DNA of 64,000 nt from Varroa destructor (lineage: Eukaryota > Arthropoda > Arachnida > Mesostigmata > Varroidae), in assembly GCF_002443255.2 (NCBI RefSeq), contig NW_019211456.1:52865743-52929742 (forward strand). The letters are read 5' to 3'. Shown in pieces: positions 34,466-46,108 of this stretch. Numbering within the stretch: position 1 is the stretch's first letter; the number at the start of each line of letters is the position of its first letter. The notes under the pieces were generated by a model. The model made no database searches, had not been told where the DNA came from, and was given only the letters and a program-made list of their open reading frames with translations. Both the position numbers and the translations under genes were made by a program.

Positions 34466-36116
34466 GCTTAGGTCTGGTGGGCTTGTTTTATTTGTGCAAG
34501 CGAACAAATGTTCATACGAACGAAAAAAGCAGAAAGAAAAGGAAAAAAACATACAATAGCGATCCGTTAAAGAGCCAAGCGGTGCTTTTTCTCTGTGAAG
34601 TACTCTGCGGTTTAGTTGGCTGAGATTACTCGATGTGGCACTGTCTATCGGCACTTTGTCGAAACAGAAAGATCGAAGAAGTGAGAAAGATTTAGCAAAG
34701 GCGATGCCAGTATAGAGAAATATCTCCATAGGAGTGTTTCGGGTTTAGACGGATTCTCACCCGCACCGTCATCACAATCACTATGTATTACACGGTCGAG
34801 TTCGAGCATCCGCCTGCGTACTTAATAATGCGGAGGCATGACGAGAGAAATGCAAAATAGTTGCAGGTTGCGTACCTTTTATAAAGTTCGTTTCCTCGTC
34901 AACTTGTGCGAAATGTTCTAGTGATATATATATATATATATATATATATCCTTACGATGTAACAGCATTTTCTCTTTTTCGAATGTTGCGTCGTCATTAT
35001 CGCCCTTAACTTGCCTTGGAGCAGTTCCTACATGTCCTGCTGCGCCACCTTCGTGCTAGTTCTTCCACTATGGAATAGCTTCTGCAGTCGATACGATGGC
35101 TACGTGACATTCGACTTGTTTAGCCTAATAAGTCATAGTTCTCTGTGTGCGCCCATGAGTGCCAAGGCAAGCAGCTCGAAGAGCTGAGACTGAATGGCAC
35201 ATTCACGCGAGCTTTCTTATCATCTCCCCTTTTTTTGGTACGAGAGATATACAGTTTTTTTAAGAGTCACAGAGTACTTTTAGAATGACACCGCAGAAGA
35301 CATACATGTGTGGAGTTATCGATAAGCTTCTGTCGGACAAGTGGTAGATCTCGGTACTTATAAGAAAGAAATACGTCGGTATAAAGAGCGCAGGAAGGCA
35401 CTGAAAACATTGGTAAGATTTGCAGAGATGGTACTTGATCGATTTACAGAACTTTTCATGACATAGGTCGACTCTAACAAAGGACCGAGAGCAGCATTAA
35501 GGCCAACAAGAATACATAAAAGTGGCCGACCTTATTTCAGTTTTGCCATCTGTACGTAGAAAGCGTAGAAACCGACCGAATGTGCAAAAATTCTAAACAC
35601 TGAAATTATTGCCCCCGGGTGTCCAACGGTTTCAGTCCAACGGGTCCAAGATAGAAGTGGTGGAACGGTAAAGCATCCGTGGGAAGCATGGTAGATTATC
35701 TAGGAATAATATTTTAAAGTTAGTAATGACAAAAAGAAGCAAAGATAGGAATGCCTTGTGCAAACTTTTTGCTTAAGGCATAACGTGTGCGTTTTTAAAA
35801 GAAAGGAAAAGAAACACTCTGAAAGGGCTAGACACTACCCGGTACAATGAAATCGTGAAATATTTGGAAAACATCCGTAATGCAATATTGTACTGCTTGC
35901 AAAGTAGAATTCAGATCTGATAAAAAAAAAACAGCGACTGGCGTCTACAGTTAGACCGCTATAACTAGAGCACTAACATAATGATCGTACGTAAAAGAAA
36001 AATAACTTTTAGATGTGAAGTTACTTTTCAAATATTCAGCGAGCATTTTTCCAACTTTATTCGTGCAATTCTCAAATAGCTTCATACTGAAAAACACCTT
36101 GGGGTTCTATCTGCAG
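34466..36116. other. no supportable gene
   Basis: Contains a 110-codon ATG-initiated minus frame (34397-34729) that overlaps the better + frame and is Phe/Ser/Cys-rich, probably an antisense shadow. It also contains the (AT)13 array. The rest is AT-rich with dense stops. Confidence 0.5.
34924..34949. repeat. (AT)13 microsatellite
   Basis: Thirteen uninterrupted AT units, read directly. Confidence 0.95.
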
Positions 36117-36245
36117 GAAAGTGCCTTAGAAATATTTTTATCCAAGCGGACGTCTAGACGTTATCGAGATCTTAATCATGAGAATTTTCATAAAGTACTA
36201 TCTTTTAGCTTCATAAACATTATAAGTAGCGAAGAAAGAGCATGA
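36117..36245 (+). CDS. weak candidate terminal exon, 42 codons plus stop
   Basis: After ggggttctatctgcag (ending 36116) the frame is open in phase 0: ESALEIFLSKRTSRRYRDLN, then HENFHKVLSF, ending ISSEERA and TGA. The frame also extends 34 codons upstream of the acceptor. The acceptor tract is short. No family is recognised and no poly(A) signal is near. Confidence 0.2.
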   Translation, partial: ESALEIFLSKRTSRRYRDLNHENFHKVLSFSFINIISSEERA

Positions 36246-36500
36246 AGAATACAGTGCTGCACGGCATCTAATATAAAGCTTAGCAATGAATCTAACAGAA
36301 GAGTTATGTCCTGCAGTGTCAAAGAAAAGCAGCCTATCGTCAGCATCTCGACTCGTCCTTTGCGTATAAAGTGCCGGGTAAATTATCTCAACTGACCACA
36401 ATTAATGCTTTTAATACAGTGAAATATTTTGTGTAGACGTTACCATGCTAAGACGAGCAACTCCCTGGAATCCAGGTACTATCTCCTCGCCGAGCCGTCA

Positions 36501-36887
36501 TCACGCAAGCGACGGTACAGGCAGCCTGTGGGCCTTAAACCGATCTCTATAAACTCTAGTACAACGAAAATAGTACTCGAAAGCGAAATCGTTGAAGTTT
36601 ATGAGTAACAACGGCTTCTTGAAAGAGGGATGTTCTGTACTGTTGAAAAAAACCATAGCAACTCCCATACGCCCTTTCCCTGATGGCCCAAACGAAAAGA
36701 CGATGATTTGTGCCTCTGAAATGGTTATACCCAATAGATTATGAGATCTAAGCATTCGGCCAATGCTCGTAAACCTGATCACCGTATTGTAGTATTGAGC
36801 CCATATGTTTGTGCGTATGGTATGGCTTTTATTCAATACGGACTTAAGGCCTCTGTAACAGAGGAAAGAATATATCGAGAACGCCAT
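36501..36887 (-). CDS. hypothetical ORF, about 128 aa from ATG
   Basis: The minus-strand frame begins MAFSIYSFLCYRGLKSVLNK. Its central part reads GITISEAQIIVFSFGPSGKG, and a basic, aromatic C-terminus follows. It is one of the longer ATG frames in the window and fairly protein-like, but without conserved motifs. It could be a decayed mobile-element fragment; no hallmark residues support that. No splice context was seen. Confidence 0.22.
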   Translation of the reverse strand: MAFSIYSFLCYRGLKSVLNKSHTIRTNIWAQYYNTVIRFTSIGRMLRSHNLLGITISEAQIIVFSFGPSGKGRMGVAMVFFNSTEHPSFKKPLLLINFNDFAFEYYFRCTRVYRDRFKAHRLPVPSLA

Positions 36888-37719
36888 TATTCGGTCAGTA
36901 TAAAATGTATTTAGCTGAGTCCGTTGCAACCACACCTGAAGTATCTCATTATGATTTCATTGTCCCTATATATCATTCTTTCGCTATTTCGTGCTTAACT
37001 GTTTGGAGCAGACATCTGGGAAGGTCATGGTTAAATCGGCGTCAATCACACAACCCGTGTCACAACATCTTGTTCAACACCGGGTCACCGTGCCCTAACA
37101 GATGCATTGCGATATAACGTAGTAGCGATGCTGCGATTTTTCTCATAATTATTATCTTCGTATTGAAGTCGTGGACAACTGATAGTATCACTGATCTGCA
37201 AGAGTGAATTGGAGGCTATAGAAGATTGCAAATAAGCCAGCAGGCAAGCTGGGTAATGTGATTTGGTCTATGTTCATTCCAAATGATGACCTGGTATTGG
37301 TCAAAGATATTTATTTAATAACTACCATTTTATTCTACGTCGAAGTTTGGCCTCGCTGGAAATAAACAGAAAGTTCTGTTGTAAGTTCCGTTTTATTCGA
37401 ACTATTTAGGATAATGCAAATTACGTAATTTAGAAACAGAAAGGAACCGCATGTCTTTGATTTAGCACTATGAAGGGAAAAAAAATCACAGATTATGACT
37501 ATCGTGAGAAAAGGATTTTGCTGTAGAGTCACAGGATAGAATTTAATCCTAATAAAGGAAACTTTTCAATGACCAAGCTTTGTAATAAGGAGAGAGGATT
37601 TCGAACAAGAAGTAACAGCCTAAGGATCAGTAAGGTTTCACAGTGGAGTAATAGAGTTATACCTATTTGCTTCCAGAAATAGTCTGCCTGATCTTAAACC
37701 CTCTAATAATTAATTTCAG

Positions 37720-37777
37720 GATCAAAAAACAATAGGTTTCGAGCCATCGCATTACCGCAATAGTGTTAGGAGATTAG
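37720..37777 (+). CDS. candidate internal exon, 58 nt
   Basis: Acceptor ctctaataattaatttcag ends at 37719 and a strong donor ATTAG|GTAAGC begins at 37778. Only one of the three frames is open across the 58 bases, starting in phase 0 and reading DQKTIGFEPSHYRNSVRRL plus one base. The peptide is polar and basic without low complexity. Both sites are canonical and close together, which is rare here. No family is recognised. Its end phase fits the entry phase of the 58071 and 33904-type exons, but order excludes the latter. Confidence 0.35.
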
Positions 37778-39721
37778 GTAAGCCCAACAAGCTACACAGG
37801 CCTAGAAAAAGAGCCTTTGTTTATCCCAGTAGATAACTTGTCTTATTCAACGCATTGCGGTTATTCGCTTGGTTACATTTACTAGGAGCTAAAGACAAGT
37901 GGAACAAGAAGGTGGAATCAATTTTCCAGTGGCATTTTGTGTCGTCGGACTAGTTATTGAGACCGCAGGAAGTTATGATTGATACTCAACGTTGCGCTAA
38001 ACTGAATCAGGTTATGGGTGCACCTAAGTTTAGGGGTATAATTTGAGATTAACGCATTTCATATTTACCCTTAGAGTGGTATTTGCAGGATGAGTAAATC
38101 ATAGTGGTCATAAATGCTAACCTCACCATTCGAAAATTACTTACTCTTTTGATGGACGCCGCGGGAAAAGAACCATTTTGTGAACGTTATCAAAGTTTCG
38201 CAGCCGCATTTATCGGTGACCCTACTAAACGTCGCATGCCGTAGAAAGTTCTGCTTAGACGAAAAATTGAAGTTTCGTCGTTTTGGTTTTTTTTTGCGAC
38301 TGTGACGCCACGTGCCTAAGTGTAATCGTCTAACAATCAAGACAAGAACGCTATGACGCAAACGTTGATTGAGACAGATAACCACTCTGGGATACTCCTA
38401 GAAGAACCACATCCAGGTCGTAAACGTTGGCGATAAGCTTCTTAAATTCGCTTCCTCAGCGCTCGAGTGCAATGTTCGCTACACGATTATGCACAAACGC
38501 GCTCAATCGGCACTGAACGACGGCGAGCCGTAAGAAATACGGTACGTGACTGCATAGCCTCTCCACTCGTTCCAATGACAACACAGGCGAAAGGTAGGCT
38601 CTGCAACATTTCTCTCTCCGTATGAAAACATATTTTCTACTTTTAGCCCGAGAGGGGGCGAACCAATCGGTAAAACGTAGCAGCTTTTCAAATGTCGCGC
38701 TGAGTTCCTTTAAGAAATATCGAACTTTTTTGCACTGCTACTATTAAACAAGAGAGGGGTCGTCTTCTGCAAGGTCAGGTCTGAAGTTTGTTCGTGACCT
38801 ATTTTCCATGATGCCATGCATGGAGTTCGATGATAACACTATACATCCTTGCACATCGTCTTGTTCAATTGTAAAAAAGCTCACAAGAATGTTGACGCTT
38901 TGGGCAGAGTGCACGAGAACAGTCAAATAGAATTAAGTCGCAATTATAGTCGCAAATAGAATTAAGCTCGCAAGCGCAGAACAGGAAAAGAATCGGGTGG
39001 CACGTTGAGAGCTGGACGCATGGCTCTGAGGGAAATTTCGAAACACTACTAACCAATAAGTAGGAAGAATATAAGGCGTGGTGCCTGTTAGTACGCGGAC
39101 GTCGTATCGAACTCCATGTAACTGCTTAGCGGAAGAGGGCGACAAAGCCTTGCCCATCGATTCTTTGCGTCAACTTTCTTCTACATTGGCGTGGAAAAAA
39201 TATCGAAACAACGGATACTGGTCTAGTGGGACATTTCTATAACGCTGATGGCGTAGGCATAGCCGTCAGTAAGAACTATTTATATCTGCAATTTATAGAC
39301 GTCCTTTTTTTTTAAGTAATCATTTTTCTCTTCTATCTACCACAGCACAAAAGGGTAGACAATGAACACATTATTGTACTGCACATGTTGCAGGAGCAAT
39401 AATCTCTAGTAAAAGCTTTGCTTTTTACACGAAAATTTTCCTGTCATCTACCCCAGTGTCAATTGCCCGGGTAGGTTCCGAACCGGTAGCGCAAGCGTGT
39501 TTGTATATATGCATTTAGGTTGCTTTGTACAAAACTCAACAAGTTCTTCTAATGTTTTCGTACCTTTCAAACTGTGAGGCTCTCCTTCGCTCCCAATGAC
39601 GTTCAAGGAGGGTCTGAGGCAGAAGTTGGCCGTTCGACCCTTCCAGCTCACCTAGGGCTCAACGCCGACTTCCAGGATTTAGCCTTCCAGCTTTAGAACT
39701 CATCACTGTGAACATTTTGGC
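37778..39721. other. no supportable gene
   Basis: Only short frames on both strands and no convincing splice pair. Nothing else seen. Confidence 0.55.
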
Positions 39722-40057
39722 CTACGGCCCGGAATGCCCCCAATGGCTTTGTGCACACCGCTGTCTATTGTTATTGCCTTTCATCGCAACCGTTGGTGAA
39801 GCTAACGCCATTGTTACTACCGCTACGGCCTCCACGGGAAAGACTTGAAAGTGGCACGACTGAGTGACCGCGAAATAAGCCCGTGCCCATAGCCCAGTCG
39901 GATGAATGCAAACGACGGAACAAGAGACTCTCAAAATTCTGATCTCGCGAACGGAAGGAAGCGACAAGGAAATATATCCCTCAATTAAAATTAGAAAATG
40001 GAAAGGCGGCATAATAGCAACAAGTATATCCGCGGAAAGCAATAACGTCGGGAACAT
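39722..40057 (-). CDS. hypothetical ORF, 111 aa, hydrophobic N-terminus
   Basis: ATG-initiated minus-strand frame beginning MFPTLLLSADILVAIMPPFH, a strongly hydrophobic first 35 residues that could act as a signal anchor. A mixed middle and a polar Asn/Gln/His-rich end follow. Length is near the chance expectation for this window. No promoter or splice evidence was seen and no family is recognised. Confidence 0.2.
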   Translation of the reverse strand: MFPTLLLSADILVAIMPPFHFLILIEGYISLSLPSVREIRILRVSCSVVCIHPTGLWARAYFAVTQSCHFQVFPVEAVAVVTMALASPTVAMKGNNNRQRCAQSHWGHSGP

Positions 40058-43000
40058 GTAGAATGAATAAGCGTGTGCGTTCGCTGGGTCAGTTTATACT
40101 TAATAGGGAGCTAGATGGTCTTCGATAACACAAAGATTTCAACAGCAAGTGTGAGGCGCAAACAAATCTATGAGAATTGAAAACAGAGTGCAGTTATACA
40201 CTGCCGAGTCAGTCGTCTAAAGAATTTGAAGTTTCCGGCTTCGTATCTTTAGTCCTTATCATTGCAAATCTGATTAACGAAACCTAATGGCTTGACCAAG
40301 AAAAAAGTCGCTTTCTTAATCTACGCACTGTGACTTAAGCAATCCCAGTTTTATATGTTTGTTACACGTGATCATCCACTGCAGCATGATAAAAAAAGCC
40401 TCAAACATACATTACCAGTGATTCTTCGGAACAGAAAGGAACTTAAAATACTACAAAATACAAATATGCAGTACTTTAATGAATTAATTGAGAGCAAATT
40501 GAGCCTTCCCAAGACGTGCTTTCGAAATCCACTGATTCTCTTGGCTAAGCTGAAGACGCGCTTGTTAACTAATGTTCCTCGTTATGGTCTATAAATCACT
40601 ACAAGCAATGTACTATAGGTTCAACTATAGGAAGCTCTGTGAGCATTTAAATAATAGATCCATATAATTAATGTTTAAACGCGCCGCCTTAAACGTTAAA
40701 CGCTGTAGTTTCTCTTCTAAAACGAAGTGCTGCGTGAAATCCACATATAACGTTCCGCTGCTTCTCATACCAAGGAGTATATTAAGGCGTTTTTGTCCGA
40801 TATTGTTGGAGCTAGCATTTGTTCCACCGGTTTTTCGACTTTATTTTACTATAGCAATATATATTGGATTAACCAGCAGCCTATACAATGACTCTAGTGC
40901 TCGATCGTCTTTTTGCGCATGCGTTTTCAGTAAGTAGCACGGCATTACAACAGATACGGCCATAAAGGAACCGAATTGTGACCCTATTCCCTATGGGGAG
41001 CTAACTCATTCTTAGCATACGCTGGACAGCTGGCGGCAGGAAATTCGCACGTCTATTGTTTTTTGCTTGACTCCTTTACATTGCTGTAGGGTTTTTTCTT
41101 TTTCCCTTTATCATCCTGGGAGGTACGTCGTGTTTTCAATGGGGGATTGGGTCCCTCTCGATGGCGTAACATTGGTGACGCTGTCGACTGAATTCAAAGT
41201 GGCAAAGAAAGGAATGAAGAGAGACGACGCACGTTGAACCAAAACTGTGGGTTTTTTTTTTTACGTGACAAGATCAGACGGAAGTATAGTACGTAAACAG
41301 GGCTAGAGTAAGGAGACGGAAGAACAAACAGAGTTTCTACAAATCCTCACGAATTAGCAAAATATTGAAAAGGTGCTGACATTGTCCCAAAAAGGGAAAA
41401 TTTCTACTTTTGTTTTTGCTGTTTCGTTCCGTATCTTCTCAGTAGTCGCCGGTCAATAGACTTACTTACATAGCAGACGCCAGAACGTCGAAACTGAACG
41501 TATCCCATTAAAATTCTAATAGAACATGATGTCAACATTGTATGCTTCTCAACGTTTCGGATCCAATCTAGTCTTAAACAAAATATGTATTCTGCAGTCA
41601 TTCTTCAAATTTCAATACAAGCGGTCAGATTAACCGTATTTGTGCATGATGAATATGAAGTAGACGATCGATAATAACGCAATGCTAGCGAGGTCTGGGT
41701 AACCAACGTTGCAAAACTTAAAAGAACACTGCCTAGGTTTTTCAAGCTGGAATTTGACAGTGGCCTCCATTTTCTTTTCAGCCTCCTTTCGTGGCGCCCG
41801 AGCACGCATTGCTGCTGCAGCAGCCCTCAGTATTGAAAAGCCCATTTTCCAGGGAATGATAACTAAAAAAGAGCATAAAAGCAACAAGGCTTTGTAGCGT
41901 TAGTCGAAAGAGGCTTGTATCCGTGGACAGCAGTAGGACAGCTGTTTTGATCCTCCAATAAACCGGAACTGAAGCCGACTGAGTCAAGGTCTGATGGGGC
42001 TCTCTTACAAACTAGAATGAGGACATAAACCCATCAGCTGATAAGTCGTGAATTCTTGGCGCTGAAGATACTGGGCGAAGATCAGGCGCTGAACGTTTCC
42101 GCTTAGGATCTTCCCGAGTTTTCATCACTGTGGAGAATCGGTTAGGTCAAGCGGAGTAATCACCCGAAGTTATTTGGGGCGCTTTAATCAGTTAGCAAGC
42201 GTCGATGTGTGTATATTTTACTCAACATCATTCAAAATTGTCTAGGGTGGATTAAAGGCAGGGAATCTCATAAGTCGATGCCAACTTAGGCGGTTGCTCG
42301 AAGTTTGCGGAAGCACGACGAATTCATCCATTCAGTAATAGTCAAATAGTGGAAATCCATAAGAAGAGTGCTGGCGAGAGATTGAAACACCTTGGAAGTT
42401 ATTGCGATTTGTAATACACAGTGACAGAGGTCCTAATTGAATTAAATGAGCCTCTGCATTAAGCTTAATACACAATTCACGGGGTGGTCTCGTTAAGAGT
42501 AAATTACGATCATCTAACTTGTCCGATGTCACAGATAATTTTCCGTGTGTGTCACCGGCTTTTTAAATAGATTAAACAACTAAATGCTTCGAGCTCTACG
42601 CACGACACTTGATCCGTTAGGTATTACGTCAGATGATCGGCTGTGAGCACTTAATGATGTTCTTAGTATGTGTACGTCCGGTACGGAACCTAGATCACCA
42701 CGTGTTGAAACAAAGACATATGACTCGAAGACATGTTGAACGGCAAAGCATTCAAGCAAGAGTAAGCATTTTCAATGTTCTTTATGTTTTTATTTCAATG
42801 TTGTTACGTAATACGTTTTCGATATATAGTTCAGCAAACAAAATGTAGATCCGCGATACATTACGGTTAAAACAATGGCATGTAAAATGACTTGTCGAGT
42901 AACTTTGACCCAAGTTAAAATTTCGAGTATATATTAGAAAAGAACATAATTCTTTGGAGAAAAGTCACGAGGTTTTGAGTCTGTGCATAAAGATTGGGTT

Positions 43001-44279
43001 AAACACGCTGCTCTATCCAGGGAGCGTTCTTTTTTTTTTCATTTACTAACTTATCAATGGAAACATCGACACTCTAACTATTCACTCTCGCGAGAGACTC
43101 ATTACGCAATGATTTCACAATATGCCAAAAAAGTTGCTCTTTATCAGAGTTGGACTTTACCAGAGTGGAACCGTGTTCAATGGTTGAAAATACTAGGGTT
43201 AACCCTGTGAATTAGGCCTTAATCTCACGCAACAAACTTGCCGTCACTAGAGGTTTGCACTGTATTAGTTATTGACCATGGATATATCGTTTGCCGATGT
43301 TCTATAATATCAGAAACGCTTTGTTCTATCGGAAATAACCCTCTTCTCTAAAAACAAGTGTTGCGGGTAGGTCAAGTCATGCAGTTGCCTATTTGGCCTG
43401 GCGAAAAGGCCGTAGACGATTCATAACTAGTAAAAAAAAAAAATTAAAAAAAAAAGCAGACACCTAGGTGCATGCTATACTAGGTGTAATGATTGTCTAA
43501 ACAAGAGCGTGCGTTGGACTACCAAACGGTAGCTGTTGCTAGAGGTCATCGTGTTGGATTCGTTTCGGTATGATCCTTATTAAAGCTTGTACAGCCCGTG
43601 CACAGACGGCGAGTCGTATGTCTGTCAAATCAGATATACTTTCCGGTGCAACACTATCTAATAACTGATTGCAACAGTGCTTACAGAGCCTGGGACCGAT
43701 TACGATAAGCGTGCCGGTACATTTATAATTCATTTCTCATCTCATACACTTTCTTTTAAAAAAAGATGTAATAATTTTTCACAGCTTATTTTTTTTTCGC
43801 AGCGGAAGTGCCACGAGCGCGATTAGATATGGATTTCGGTTTTAATATCCGTGAAAGATTTGCTAAGCTAGCTTTTACATGTGTAAACCCAACAAACCTT
43901 TAATTAAACTGTCAAGCTAGGCATAGCTGGTAAAGCGATCTGTACTGCCTGAGATTTTGTCTCTGTACATATTAAAATCAATCTGTTCCCTAACGTTATC
44001 TACCACTGCGCATTACATAGTTCTATGAGAATGTATGAAGAGTGCTAAGTGTACAGGTATATTTGACGCTGACCGGCGTTGCAAAGTAAGCAGCGGCAGA
44101 CCTCATATCAAGCAGCCGTCTCATTCGATGAACAGTCATTCCCGCTTTTTCTTTTGATCCTTCTCAGTCTTTCTCATCGTTTGTTTATGCGTTATCTACT
44201 AACGATGGTAATGATAGGATAATAAAGGCCTCGAAGTTCCTGTAGTATTTATTTCTATCCTTTTGTCGCGAGACCGCTG
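40058..44279. other. no supportable gene; palindrome and A-rich tract
   Basis: AT-rich sequence. gctgctgcagcagc at 41811-41824 is a perfect 14-bp palindrome. An interrupted A-rich tract occupies 43431-43455, followed by cacctaggtg at 43461-43470. Near 40920, ttttcag is followed by taagt, which resembles but does not match an abutting splice pair. No exon is supportable. Confidence 0.5.
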
Positions 44280-44630
44280 CTACTCTTGTTTATTGCTGGT
44301 ATTGCAGTTTGTACTATTAATGATGTTATTTACGCTGGGCGACAGCGCTGGCGGCCGCCGTAGCCACGGTGGTACACTGATACTGTCACACCAGTCAAAT
44401 GACATGAAGGCAGCAACATCATCATTGTGTCCGTTTTGAGCCTCATCTAAAGTGCGATGATCGTCTTTCCCATCTAAGCCTACCAATAGTCCCCTATAAC
44501 CTGGCTTTGAATGCAACTCTATTGCTTTTGCTGCCGTAGCCGCAAATACGGGTTGCTTGTGAGACTTTACTGTTGACCCAGTTAACTTCATTAGCGTGGA
44601 GACCCACTTGTCGTCCAGCCGGCCAAACAT
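44280..44630 (-). CDS. hypothetical ORF, 116 aa
   Basis: ATG-initiated minus-strand frame starting MFGRLDDKWVSTLMKLTGST, with an in-frame TAA just upstream. Composition is among the most protein-like in the window: Lys, Asp, Glu and Gly-rich (LLVGLDGKDDHRTLDEAQNG), with few Phe or Cys. A Pro/Ser/Asn-rich tail ends NCNTSNKQE. No signal peptide or membrane segment. The complementary + strand has an excellent acceptor (ttttttttttctttttgttgtcttag, trimmed core ctttttgttgtcttag) ending near 44673, so transcription direction is unresolved. No family is recognised. Confidence 0.3.
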   Translation of the reverse strand: MFGRLDDKWVSTLMKLTGSTVKSHKQPVFAATAAKAIELHSKPGYRGLLVGLDGKDDHRTLDEAQNGHNDDVAAFMSFDWCDSISVPPWLRRPPALSPSVNNIINSTNCNTSNKQE

Positions 44631-46077
44631 TTACTCTTCATTCCTACTTTTTTTTTTCTTTTTGTTGTCTTAGCTGTTTAAGGCGCTCCGTTGATTTCAT
44701 TGACCATAGAACTACTGTAGCAACAAACAACAAAGCATCTGCAGTATCAATAGCTGACACAATATCTAAACGCTGTACTGCTTTTCCATGATCGCGTCGA
44801 AGGGTTGAAGTAGACCGAAGTACGTTTATATGCTCTGCACGTAAATTGAATACAGAGCGGTAAATTAGCTATTTTAGCCCCACTTAGATTATTACTCGGG
44901 TCCCGATCAGGTCTGGTATGTATCTTTATGCTGTGATCGTTTTATGTCTTTATTTTGCTCGTTATGTATAAACACGAATCAATTGCATTCTCTTTTACTT
45001 TCGCTCGATCTATTTTATCGTGCAAAACAACAACAACAAAGCGCACCCATTTGGCTTAGTTGTCTCAGCAGCTGCAGTGGCTGTAGAAAACCGCTTGCTA
45101 ATCTTTCCTATGCGCTCCTCCTCTGACATGCGCCGCTGAGCCACTGGAGTCCTACTTAGTCGCTAATTTAGATTACATGAGAGAACTGGCGGTAATCGAT
45201 AGGATCTCAGTGTTCATGACCCAGTTGAAGAAAAGTGAGAAAGCGGCAACTAACAGACGGTGTCGCTGCCCTATCGCCCATACTATTGTGACGTGCCTAG
45301 GTACCTAAGAAGGGCGGTTAGCCGCAGTCTGGGTCGCCCATGTTCGGTAAGATTTTTTTTCGATCTTCTGGCTGGAAATTCACGTATCCAAATCTAGGTA
45401 CTCCAAGATGAGGTAACCTTCTCTCTCACGATGTCTCACCTCTCATTTCCAGCGTTGTAATCACAGCTGATTTTCGTGCTGTTAAGTGTATAAGGCGTGT
45501 AGGATCCACATTGTGAGGACTTATAACACGGCTTTTTTTTCACGGTATAGTAGTAATGGTGTTAACACGGGCGACCCTGGTGCGAACGAACCGATTACAT
45601 TGCCCGGAGTTTTCCAACGGCTGTATTATACGTAATGAGGCTTGAATGACTTTTTTCAACCAAGTCCCGCATTCGGTCAGAGCATGAACGGGACAAACAC
45701 TTCCTGCGCTCTCCGTTGGTGTAATTCGTAGAGTTATGTATTTCTTGCTATTACAATTTATTCCATTCCAATTTGCTTTGTTTATAATCTTGATATTTAA
45801 AAAAAGACCTTGTAAGAATGCCTTCCGGACGTTCTGCGGCGGGAAGTTCTTGAATTGCTCGATTGTCCTGTGGTTTGCTTCGAAAACCTAGAAAATCGCT
45901 GGATGGAAATGTTTTTCCACCCCATATTCGAATTCAACGATAATCCCATGGAAAATGTTAGAGGGTGCAGGCTGTTGCAGACTAAGCCTAGTATAATGAT
46001 TTTTTAATACGTGTCAGAGGTACTTTCGTTTATTTTTTTGCATAGTTGTCTTAGGTTGGCTGTTTGGTAGCGTTGGC

Positions 46078-46104
<27 letters not shown>
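46078..46104. repeat. (AT)13 microsatellite
   Basis: An uninterrupted 27-base AT run, read directly. Confidence 0.95.

Positions 46105-46108
<4 letters not shown>

Noticed and set aside
34397..34729. 110-codon ATG-initiated minus-strand frame
   Set aside because: It overlaps the better + strand frame at 34194-34465, is rich in Phe, Ser and Cys, and has no splice or poly(A) support. Most likely an antisense shadow.
40915..40930. ttttcagtaagt, a possible third abutting splice pair
   Set aside because: The donor lacks the G needed after CAG (CAG|TAAGT instead of CAG|GTAAGT), so it is not a ratchet motif.
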